Origin: an uncultured Oscillospiraceae bacterium
Lineage (GTDB): Bacteria > Bacillota > Clostridia > Oscillospirales > Oscillospiraceae
Length of the DNA: 17,396 bases
Direction of reading: 5' to 3'
Assembly: GCA_900756575.1 (NCBI GenBank)
Contig: CAAEKQ010000174.1
Coordinates: 1-17,396, forward strand
A model generated the notes under the pieces. The model was not told where the DNA came from and searched no databases. It saw only the letters and a program-made list of their open reading frames with translations. Both the position numbers and the translations under genes were made by a program. Below, piece after piece: positions 8,865 to 16,300 of this stretch. Position 1 is the stretch's first letter. The number at the start of each line of letters is the position of its first letter.

Positions 8865-9125
8865 TTACTCCTCCTCAGGCTCCTGCTCCAGCTCCACACC
8901 GGCCCGATGGGCAATGGTCTCCGGGGCCAGTCCGGACAAGACCACATGATCCGTGTCCATCACCAGCACCGCCTTGGTTTTTCTGCCGCAGCTGGCATCG
9001 ATGAGCATTCCGCGCTCCCGCGCCTCCTGCACCAGCCGCTTAATGGGCGCGGCGTCGGGCGATACCACGGCAAGCAGCCGCTGGGCCGAGATCATATTTC
9101 CAAAGCCGATGTTCATGAGCTTCAT
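8865..9125 (-). CDS. remA: RemA/DUF370 family DNA-binding regulator
   Basis: An 86-residue protein matching the RemA family through its first 75 residues (NIGFGNMISAQRLLAVVSP, then APIKRLVQEARERGMLIDA, then a GLAPETIAHR ending), with an acidic Gln/Glu tail. In Bacillus subtilis RemA activates extracellular matrix and osmoprotection genes and binds DNA as an oligomeric ring. Its targets here are unknown. The location between yicC and gmk is the conserved Firmicutes location. The start has AGGAG upstream, 13 bp after the yicC stop. Confidence 0.93.
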   Translation of the reverse strand: MKLMNIGFGNMISAQRLLAVVSPDAAPIKRLVQEARERGMLIDASCGRKTKAVLVMDTDHVVLSGLAPETIAHRAGVELEQEPEEE

Positions 9126-9138
9126 GACGTACTCCTAA

Positions 9139-10017
9139 TTATTCGATGTTCTGGATTTGCTCCCGGATCTTCTCCAGCTCGGACTTGATGCTCACCACAT
9201 TCCGGGCCTGCTCCACATCGTTGCCCTTGGAGCCGATGGTGTTGGCCTCGCGGTTCATTTCCTGCATCAGGAAGTCCAGCTTCCGGCCGATGACGCCGCC
9301 CTCAGAGAGCATATTCTGGAGCTGATCCACATGGCTGCGGAGTCGGACGGTTTCCTCGTCCACCGCAACCTTGTCGGCATAAATGGCGGCCTCCTGAATG
9401 ATCCGGGCCTCGTCGATCTGCCGATCCTCCAGCACCTCCTGCATCTTGGCGGTAAGGCGCTCCCGATAGGCCTTGACGGTGATGGGCGAACGCTCCTCCA
9501 CCTTGGAAACCAGGGTGAGGATGCCCTCTGCCTTTTGAAGAAGGTCGGTTTTCAGTGCCTCGCCCTCCCGGGTGCGCATGGCGTCAAAGGCACCAAGCGC
9601 CTCGGCCACCACGCCGGAGATGGCGGACTTTACTTCATTTTCGTCCTGTTCCTGTTTTTCCACCAGAAACACGTCGCTAAACTTGGAAATCGCAGAAGCG
9701 GAAATATCGTCCTGGATCCCGTATTCCTGCACCAGCCGGCGCATCGCGTCGATATAGCCCTTGGCCACGGGCTCGTTGACGGAAATCTTTACATTGTCGG
9801 CCCCGGCGGCGTTGATGGTGATGAACACATCCACCTTGCCCCGGGAAATGGCCTTCTGCACCTGGCTTTTGACGCCTTCTTCCAGATAGACATAGCCTCT
9901 GGGCAGCTTTACGCCGCAGTCAAGATACCGGTTGTTGACGGACTTGACCTCGACTGTGATGTCGCCGCCGGAAAAACTGCCCTGGGCGCGGCCATAGCCG
10001 GTCATGCTTTTTATCAT
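9139..10017 (-). CDS. yicC: YicC/YloC-family endoribonuclease
   Basis: A 292-residue protein with the diagnostic N-terminus MIKSMTGYGRA (1-11) and the C-terminal DUF1732 signature EMNREANTIGSKGND, both intact. Family members are endoribonucleases; the E. coli protein is tied to turnover of a small RNA. It is the first gene of the long minus-strand operon, with its promoter about 80-110 bp upstream. Its ribosome binding site (AGAGGA, about 9 nt from ATG) is embedded in a small inverted repeat, raising the possibility of RNA-level control. The function call is firm at family level; physiological targets are unknown. Confidence 0.93.
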   Translation of the reverse strand: MIKSMTGYGRAQGSFSGGDITVEVKSVNNRYLDCGVKLPRGYVYLEEGVKSQVQKAISRGKVDVFITINAAGADNVKISVNEPVAKGYIDAMRRLVQEYGIQDDISASAISKFSDVFLVEKQEQDENEVKSAISGVVAEALGAFDAMRTREGEALKTDLLQKAEGILTLVSKVEERSPITVKAYRERLTAKMQEVLEDRQIDEARIIQEAAIYADKVAVDEETVRLRSHVDQLQNMLSEGGVIGRKLDFLMQEMNREANTIGSKGNDVEQARNVVSIKSELEKIREQIQNIE

Positions 10018-10025
10018 CTAGCTCA

Positions 10026-10038
10026 TCCTCTCAGAGGA
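10026..10038 (-). promoter_or_regulatory. Hairpin covering the yicC ribosome binding site
   Basis: On the minus strand TCCTC and GAGGA flank a 3-nt loop, a perfect 5-bp stem whose right arm is the presumed Shine-Dalgarno sequence of yicC. Folding would hide the site from the ribosome. The stem is short, so any effect is likely modest. Confidence 0.4.
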
Positions 10039-10047
10039 GTATTCCAA

Positions 10048-10078
10048 GCGCGCAGCGCTAAAATCGCACTCTGCGCGC
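10048..10078 (-). promoter_or_regulatory. Leader hairpin between the operon promoter and yicC
   Basis: A perfect 8-bp inverted repeat (GCGCGCAG at 10048-10055 with CTGCGCGC at 10071-10078) encloses a 15-nt loop in the predicted 5' leader of the yicC operon. It has no U-tract, so it is not an intrinsic terminator. A role in mRNA stability or regulation is inference. Confidence 0.45.
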
Positions 10079-10096
10079 AATTTTACAGTACATGAT

Positions 10097-10125
10097 ATTA
10101 TAGCAAACCATGCGCTACATTGCAA
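10097..10125 (-). promoter_or_regulatory. Sigma-70/SigA promoter of the yicC-remA-gmk-... operon
   Basis: On the minus strand TTGCAA (10120-10125) is followed by a 17-bp spacer and TATAAT (10097-10102), with TGC just before the -10 giving an extended -10. Predicted transcription start is about 10090, leaving a leader of about 70 nt. No other equally good promoter was seen inside the operon, so it probably drives all downstream genes. Confidence 0.8.
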
Positions 10126-10325
10126 GTATAATTCCGTTTTCCCGGATTCTCCCGAATGAAACGACCGTTTTTTGACGTTTCTCCCCCATGTCAGAGCGAA
10201 AATCGGCACAGGATCCGGCGTTCGTTATATTTTTATTACAGTTATCATTATTATAAGGCACATTTTGATACTTGCATTTCTTTTTTGCGGATTTCTGTGG
10301 ATATTTCGTCGGGTTTCGGCTTGTA

Positions 10326-10362
10326 AACCAGTCCAGCGCTTCCCCCAGGCCGGGAGCTGGTT
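10326..10362 (+). promoter_or_regulatory. Imperfect hairpin upstream of the reductase promoter
   Basis: AACCAG (10326-10331) pairs perfectly with CTGGTT (10357-10362). Inside it, a CT-CCC run with one bulged T (10339-10344) pairs with GGGAG (10352-10356) after a 7-nt left-side bulge. A T-rich stretch follows. It could be a weak terminator or an operator-like element. It lies about 60 bp upstream of the -10, so it is not in the reductase leader. Confidence 0.3.
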
Positions 10363-10420
10363 GTCTTTTGTATGCATTTCCATCCTTTTGTGCTTTCCTG
10401 GTACAATTTGTCCTGCAATA

Positions 10421-10429
10421 TGCTATAAT
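10421..10429 (+). promoter_or_regulatory. Extended -10 promoter of the reductase gene
   Basis: TGC immediately precedes a perfect TATAAT (10424-10429). At 17-bp spacing the -35 position holds GTACAA (10401-10406), a poor match, so the promoter appears to rely on the extended -10. The predicted start lies about 30 nt before the coding start, giving a short leader with AAGGAGG at 10448-10454. Confidence 0.7.
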
Positions 10430-10464
10430 AGCGCCATCCACACAATTAAGGAGGAATCGCACGA

Positions 10465-12480
10465 ATGAGCGAACCCAAATTCAAGCACCTTCTTGAGCCT
10501 CTGAAGATCGGCAACTATGTGCTCAAGAACCGTATGTGTGTCTCCAACTCCCTGCCCCACTTCCTGCAGGGCCCCGAGACCTACCCCGCCGACACCGTCA
10601 TGGCCCACTATGAAAACAAGGCCAAGAGCGCTGCCATCGTTACCTGCATGGGCATCAACAACTTCTCCCATGGCAAGCAGCTGCCCATGAACCTGGACTT
10701 TGGCCATTTCCCCGACTACGACCTCTACGACACCAACAGCCAGAACTACCTGCTGCAGCTGGCAGATTCCATTCATTTCTATGATTCCATCGCCTGCATG
10801 GGTATCTTTGTTGGCCCCCCCTCCGCGTATCCTCTGATGGTGCCCAAGGGCCAGCAGGGCAAGGCCGATCCCTTCTCCCAGACCAAGAGCCTCAATGCTC
10901 CCCCTCCGGCAGAGTTCGACCTGATGAAGATCCCCGCTCACGAGGATCCCACCTACTACACCGAGGAGCAGTTCAACCTGATCGCTGACTCCTACGCAGA
11001 GCAGGCCGGCATTCTGAAGATGCTGGACTTCGACATGATCTCCATTCATATGTGCTATCGTGCCAACCTGCCCGCAAAGATGTTCTCCCCCATCACCAAC
11101 CACCGTACCGACAAGTTCGGCGGCTCTCTGGAGAACCGGATGCGGTTCCCCCTGATGGTGCTGGAGCGCGTTCGTCAGAAGGTGGGCAAGAATATGCTCA
11201 TCGAAATTCAGTGGTCTGCTGACGATCTGGAGGGCGGCTACACCCTGGAGGAGTCCGCAGCCTTCCTGAACGAGGCAAAGAAGTACATTGACATTGTTCA
11301 GCTCCGCGCCAACGAGGTGGATCACGCCCATCCCATCGGCTTCGAGCTGGAGGAGACTCCGTTCCTGAAGTTCGGCGAGTACATGAAGAAGAACGTGCCC
11401 GGTCTGGTGATCGGCGTCATCGGCGGCTTCCACTATCCCGCAACCTGCGACAAGGCCATCGCCGAGGGCAAGGCAGATATCATCTATGCTGCACGCGCTT
11501 ACATCTCCAACAACGACTACGGCCAGCTGGTGCTGGAGGGCCGCGATGACGATATCGTTCCCTGCCTGCGTTGCAACAAGTGCCATGGCCGCGGCGCCAA
11601 CGATCCCTTCGTTTCCGTATGTTCCGTGAATCCCTGCATTGGTCTGGAGCAGAAGGTTGCCCGGATGCAGGTTCCCACCAAGGGCGGCAAGCGGGTTGCC
11701 ATCATCGGCGGCGGCCCCGTTGCCATGCGCTGCGCCATGTACCTCCAGGATCGCGGCCATACTCCCGTGATCTACGAGAAGGGTCCCCAGCTGGGCGGCG
11801 CGATCATCCATGCTGATTACGCTGAGTTCAAGTGGCCGCTCCGTGACTTCAAGAACTTCCTGATCCATCAGATGGACAAGCGCGGCATTGCCGTTCACCT
11901 GAACACCGAGGCTACCCCCGAGATGATCAAGGCCGAGAACTATGATGTTGTCATCGCTGCCACCGGCGCAAATCCCATGGTTCTGCCCATCCCCGGCGCA
12001 GATCCTGAGAAGCTGTTCTTCGCCCAGGAGACCTTCGCTCATCCCGAGAAGCTGGGTGAAAACGTTGTCGTCATCGGCGGCGGCGAGGTCGGCGTTGAGA
12101 TCGGCATTTACCTGAGCCGCAAGGGTCACAAGGCTTCCGTTCTGGAGATGCGTGACCGTCTGGCTGCCGACTCCACCGCCATCCACTACTACTCCATGCT
12201 GGAAGAGGCATGGGAGGCTGAGTCCAACTTCACCGGCATCACCGGCGCTCGGGTTGCTGCCATCAAGGACGGCGCGGTTGAGTACATCGACAAGGACGGC
12301 AACACCCAGTCCGTACCTGCCGACTCCGTTGTCATGTCCGCCGGTATGCGTCCCAACAAGGATCTGGCTCTGAGCTTCTATGGCTGCGCCAAGGAGTTCT
12401 ACATGATCGGCGACTGCAAGAAGGCTGCTACCATTCAGCAGGGTATGCGTTCCGCCTACGCCACTGCAATGCGTATCTGA
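10465..12480 (+). CDS. Old-yellow-enzyme-type FMN / 4Fe-4S / FAD oxidoreductase (2,4-dienoyl-CoA reductase-like), substrate unknown
   Basis: A 671-residue cytosolic flavoenzyme with the domain order of the 2,4-dienoyl-CoA reductase / trimethylamine dehydrogenase / BaiCD group. An FMN TIM barrel spans about residues 1-360 (TDKFGGSLENR is the clearest match). A 4Fe-4S cluster lies at C367, C370, C373 and C386 (CxxCxxCx12C). An FAD-binding fold begins near 413 (IIGGGPVA) and an inserted NAD(P) fold at about 533-570 (VVVIGGGEVGVEIG). The usual AHGYL-type catalytic stretch reads IHMCYR here (194-199), so substrate assignment by homology is unsafe. Enone, enoate, bile-acid or steroid double-bond reduction are candidates only. 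Codons are unusually uniform (nearly all Lys AAG, Leu CTG, Gly GGC), unlike the neighbours, which suggests very high expression. It is monocistronic. Confidence 0.9.
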   Translation: MSEPKFKHLLEPLKIGNYVLKNRMCVSNSLPHFLQGPETYPADTVMAHYENKAKSAAIVTCMGINNFSHGKQLPMNLDFGHFPDYDLYDTNSQNYLLQLADSIHFYDSIACMGIFVGPPSAYPLMVPKGQQGKADPFSQTKSLNAPPPAEFDLMKIPAHEDPTYYTEEQFNLIADSYAEQAGILKMLDFDMISIHMCYRANLPAKMFSPITNHRTDKFGGSLENRMRFPLMVLERVRQKVGKNMLIEIQWSADDLEGGYTLEESAAFLNEAKKYIDIVQLRANEVDHAHPIGFELEETPFLKFGEYMKKNVPGLVIGVIGGFHYPATCDKAIAEGKADIIYAARAYISNNDYGQLVLEGRDDDIVPCLRCNKCHGRGANDPFVSVCSVNPCIGLEQKVARMQVPTKGGKRVAIIGGGPVAMRCAMYLQDRGHTPVIYEKGPQLGGAIIHADYAEFKWPLRDFKNFLIHQMDKRGIAVHLNTEATPEMIKAENYDVVIAATGANPMVLPIPGADPEKLFFAQETFAHPEKLGENVVVIGGGEVGVEIGIYLSRKGHKASVLEMRDRLAADSTAIHYYSMLEEAWEAESNFTGITGARVAAIKDGAVEYIDKDGNTQSVPADSVVMSAGMRPNKDLALSFYGCAKEFYMIGDCKKAATIQQGMRSAYATAMRI

Positions 12481-12495
12481 TTTCATCGCACTTAC

Positions 12496-12529
12496 AAAAT
12501 TCCCGTCACGTTTGTGGCGGGAATTTTTT
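12496..12529 (+). terminator. Rho-independent terminator of the reductase gene
   Basis: A 14-bp stem (12496-12509 with 12514-12527, one G-U pair) closes a 4-nt loop and ends in a run of six T. It begins 16 nt after the reductase stop. The A-run on the left arm means it could also stop transcription from the other strand. Confidence 0.93.
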
Positions 12530-12541
12530 ATTATTTTGGAC

Positions 12542-12570
12542 TTGCAATAGTTCGCCCTTCATGCTATAGT
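12542..12570 (+). promoter_or_regulatory. SigA-type promoter of the tetR-surface protein unit
   Basis: TTGCAA (12542-12547), a 17-bp spacer and TATAGT (12565-12570) with a TGC extended -10. The -35, the spacing and the TGC element match the yicC operon promoter. A second -10-like TATAAT at 12576-12581 lacks a matching -35. Confidence 0.75.
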
Positions 12571-12573
12571 TTG

Positions 12574-12605
12574 AGTATAATCAACAGTTTAATCGTAATC
12601 ATACT
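12574..12605 (+). promoter_or_regulatory. Candidate operator downstream of the -10 (inverted repeat plus TAATC repeats)
   Basis: AGTATAAT (12574-12581) and ATCATACT (12598-12605) form an inverted repeat with one mismatch and a 16-bp spacer. The pentamer TAATC occurs at 12578, 12590 and 12596. The site covers the expected transcription start of the tetR unit, a usual place for TetR autoregulation. Binding is inference; AT-rich promoter DNA produces such repeats by chance. Confidence 0.35.
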
Positions 12606-12622
12606 TTTATAGGGGGAATTCT

Positions 12623-13324
12623 ATGGCAGGACACGGACTACAGGCGCGGGGCATCGCCCGTCGGAATAGGATGCTCAAGGCGGCAACGTTCTTATTCCTG
12701 GAGCAGGGCTACGATAAAACCACCACCACCCAAATTGCAAAGGCCGCAGGGATGTCTCAGGCGTCATTTTTCGCAGCATTTGAAAGTAAGGAGGCCATTC
12801 TGCTGGAGCTGACGAAAATCATGTTTTCCAGCCAGTTCGTTGCAGCCGCCGCCATGATGCCAACGGACGATCCCCTGCTGCTCTATGCACTGGAAACGGG
12901 TTTGCAGCTGCACATCACCGAGCTGTCCGAGCCGCTGCGGGAATTATATGTCGCCACCTATTCCCTTCCCTCCACCTCGGAATACGTCTATCAAAACACC
13001 ACAGAAAAGCTCATAAAGATTTTCGCCCCATACCTTCCGGAGGCCCAGGAAAAAGACTTTTATGAGCTGGAAATCGCCTCCGCCAGCATCACCCGGGGCT
13101 TTATGGCGCGGCCCTGTGATCTGTACTTTACCATGGAGCGAAAACTGCGCCGGTATCTCAGCTGCTGCTTCCGGATTTATAAGGTGCCCCAGGAGGTGTA
13201 TGCCCCGGTGATCGAGGCCGCCCTCCGCCGGGATCTCAAATCCGATGCGGAGAAAATCATCGCTGCCACCGTGCAGCGGGCAGAATTGGGCTTCGAACAG
13301 ATGACCACCACTGAAGGAGGATAG
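12623..13324 (+). CDS. TetR/AcrR-family transcriptional regulator
   Basis: A 233-residue protein with an N-terminal helix-turn-helix of TetR type: a helix ending LFLEQGYDKTT, then QIAKAAGMSQASFFAAFESKEAIL (37-60). The rest is an alpha-helical ligand/dimer domain with no recognised signature, so the inducer is unknown. It is slightly longer than the common 190-210 residues. AGGGGGAA precedes the ATG. It is cotranscribed with the secreted protein gene: the last codons (Glu-Gly-Gly) encode that gene's AAGGAGG ribosome binding site and only 1 nt separates stop and next ATG. A role in controlling its own unit is a natural but untested inference. Confidence 0.92.
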   Translation: MAGHGLQARGIARRNRMLKAATFLFLEQGYDKTTTTQIAKAAGMSQASFFAAFESKEAILLELTKIMFSSQFVAAAAMMPTDDPLLLYALETGLQLHITELSEPLRELYVATYSLPSTSEYVYQNTTEKLIKIFAPYLPEAQEKDFYELEIASASITRGFMARPCDLYFTMERKLRRYLSCCFRIYKVPQEVYAPVIEAALRRDLKSDAEKIIAATVQRAELGFEQMTTTEGG

Positions 13325-13325
13325 C

Positions 13326-16300
13326 ATGAAAAAACGAATTGTCAGTCTGCTGCTTACGCTGAGTATTCTATTCGGCATGGCAGTCCCCACCATGACCCCC
13401 CAGGCCGACGCCGTCTTTGGCGCGGTGCTTGGAACCGGCCTGAAGATGTGTACATCCATCGTCAACGGCTGTATCAAGGCCTGTCAGAACGACGCCGATA
13501 AAGGCGCCGGTAAGGGCGTTTTGGCCATGTTCAAGTACGCCGCAGAGGATTTCACCGGCATTAACTTCGGCGGCAGCTCCGGCTCCACCACCCAGGAACT
13601 CGTCATTCAAAAGGTAGATCTCAGCCAGGTAGAGGCCGAGCTCAAGAGCATCAACACGGAGCTTCAAAAGAACAATGCGGCGATTTATCAGCTGCAAAGC
13701 ACGGTCAGCAGCGGTCTGCGCAGCCTCTCCCAGCAGATGGAGGGTCTGAGCCAGCAGATCAAAGACACCAAGACCGAGCTCCAATACAGCACCTATCTCG
13801 ACACGTTCTTCGACTTCTTTAATGAATATTACGAGGGCATCAGCTACTACGACAAGCTGGTGACCACCATGCTGACAGACGGCGCCACAGCGGAATATCA
13901 GAAGAACATCTATGACCAGTTCTATCAGCTTCAGAACGTGGAATACAGCGGCAGCCTCCACTCGGCGGTGGATAAGCTGGGCCGGTATCTCCAGGGCAAC
14001 TACATCTATTCCAGCCCCGGCAGCGTTGTCGATATTCTGACCCAGTACTACATTCTGGGCTACAAGGACAGCGGCATGAGCGAAGAAGCAGCCCGGGAAA
14101 AGGCCGCAGAAAACACCCAGGATATGATCAGCTATCTCTACTACGCCTATGTTATGGGCGCATACTATGAGCAGGCCATCGCCCTGTATCAGACCGGCGT
14201 CATCGACGAAAACGGCGGCGTTTACACCACGGATTTCGGAACAATGCTGACCCAGAAGCAGATCGACACCATGGTCACTGCCCTTTGGAGCTCTGTGGAG
14301 CTGACGGCGGGCAGCATTCTGGCGGATATGCGCAGCAACTACCACGACGACGCGACCATTCCCCTGGTCTACCAGACCGGCGAAGGAACGCTCCTGACCC
14401 GAACAGTGGATTATAATCGCTTTGCAGCGGAACCCGGCGGCAGCTTCTGGCTGGAGGATCCCGCAGAGGAGCTGAAAACCTACTTTGCCGACGAATTCTG
14501 CGACGCGTTTACCGGTATTGCAAAGCTGAGCATTGAAAACGGCAGTACCCTCACGATCCACGACGACTACTACGTCCACATCAAGACAGCTGAAGAGCTT
14601 AGCAGCGGCAGCAGCAGTAGTGGCGAAGGCTCCACGATCACCCCCATCAATCCCACCCCCAGCGGCACCTATACCGAAAAGCTGCACGTAACCTTCGGCG
14701 GTCAGACCATCCACACCTATTTCATCACCGTTTACGAGGAAACGGGCGGCGGCACCTTTGCCGCAGGCTTGGGCACGGAGGACTATCCCTATGTGGTCAA
14801 GACAGCAGTGCAGTTTAATTCCATCAAGCAGCACAGTGACGACCACTTTGTGCTGAAGGCGAATCTGGATTACAGCAATCTGGCTGTGGGCACCATTCAG
14901 CGCTTCACCGGCAGCTTTGACGGCAACGGCTATACCATCTCCAACTGCACGATTGACGCAACGTTGTATGCCGAGACCGGCTGCGTCGGGCTGTTCGGCG
15001 AAGTCACCGGCACAGTGCGGAATCTACAGGTGGACAATATAAAAATCAATGCGGTCAACAACTGCGTCAGCGCCAGTTCATTGACCACCAAGCTGTACGT
15101 CGGCGCCATCGCCGGATATGTCAACGGCGGCAGTGTGCTTTACTGCTCTGTTACAAACAGTTCCGTGAACGCGGCGCACAACGGCAACTACGGTGCCTGC
15201 CACGTTGGCGGTGCAGTCGGCAGCGCGGAAAAAGGAACGCTGACCAACGTGGTCTGCCGCGATACCTCCGTCAGCGCTTACACAAAGTACGAGAGTACCG
15301 CATCGGACTATGATGCGCAATACCCCGATCCCAATAACCCCGGCTGGGCAGTTGCAGGCGGCCTCATCGGTGTAAGCAATCTCACGGATCTGATCCGCTG
15401 CGGCTACACCCAGTCCGAGGGTTCTGCAAATAAGATCACAGCCAACGGCGGCACCGGCGCAATCGCAGGCGGACTATTGGGTACATTCAAATCCGGTTCG
15501 ATTGAATACCGCGTCACTCCCAAGCTCTGTTGGGCAACCATGGCAACCGCCCCCGAGGTAACCTCAAACTACGCCAGCGTCAACAAGGATTGTCTCCGTT
15601 TCGGTTCCGTGGCGGGCTACTGCTCATGTGGGATGCGGTCCCTCTACAAATACTGGGACAGCTATCCCGAGGACCTTCGCAGCAAGTTCAACAGCGACAG
15701 ATGGTGGCTTGACTACGAAGCAGTGAACGTCAATACCATCAACAAGCAGGCGTTCGTCGATTTCATGAATTCTCCCACCACCAACAACACCGACTATAAG
15801 CAGTATCTGGCCTTTGACGGCTTTGAGGAGCTCAGCGACGGCAGCGGCCTCACTCCCCTGTTCCAGTTCGGCTCCGGCGACGGGAGTTTTTGCTCCTCTC
15901 TGATTGATTTCCCCGTTCGGGATACCTATGTAGAGGGCGATTATATTGATCTCTCCGGCCTATATAGCTATCAGTGCGTGGGCATGGATAAGCTGAGCGA
16001 TATCACCTACCCGTATGTGCGTGTTTCGCAGGGTGCAGAGCTTTTGAATGCACCGCTGACGGCGGGTACGCATACCATCGAATTCACTACTTCCAATGGT
16101 GCCCCGTTGCCCTTCACGATTACGGTACTGCCCGCATCCCACATCTATCTGGAGTCGTTCCTCAAAGAACCCACCTGCACCGAGGAAGGCGAATCCATCC
16201 AGACCTGTCTCCACTGCGGCGCGCAGAAGGAGAGAAAGACGGTGGAGAAGCTGGGCCACGATAAAGTTCTCATCGACCAGGGCTATCCGGCAACCTGTAC

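Larger units (their letters stand above)
10018..10464. other. Divergent intergenic region between yicC and the reductase gene
   Basis: This 447-bp region is clearly more AT-rich than its flanks. It holds the minus-strand promoter and leader hairpins near yicC, the plus-strand promoter near 10421-10429, an AT-rich core (about 10221-10290), and an imperfect hairpin at 10326-10362. A 98-codon open frame across it (10172-10468) starts at TTG without a ribosome binding site and overlaps the next gene and its promoter, so it is not taken as coding. I see no RNA gene or recognisable riboswitch. Confidence 0.6.

Noticed and set aside
10172..10468. 98-codon frame with hydrophobic stretches in the divergent intergenic region
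   Set aside because: It starts at TTG without a ribosome binding site, spans the reductase promoter and Shine-Dalgarno, and overlaps the next start. Its hydrophobicity follows from the T-rich DNA.
10423..12486. 687-codon open frame antisense to the reductase gene
   Set aside because: It mirrors the reductase gene codon for codon. Strong G/C third-position bias removes stops on the opposite strand, and the product is low-complexity with no domain. The sense frame has promoter, ribosome binding site, motifs and terminator.
13368..14846. 492-codon minus-strand open frame in the surface gene
   Set aside because: It is the shadow of the secreted protein's coding strand. The translation is rich in Gly/Val/Ala with no motif, while the sense frame has a signal peptide and coupled ribosome binding site.
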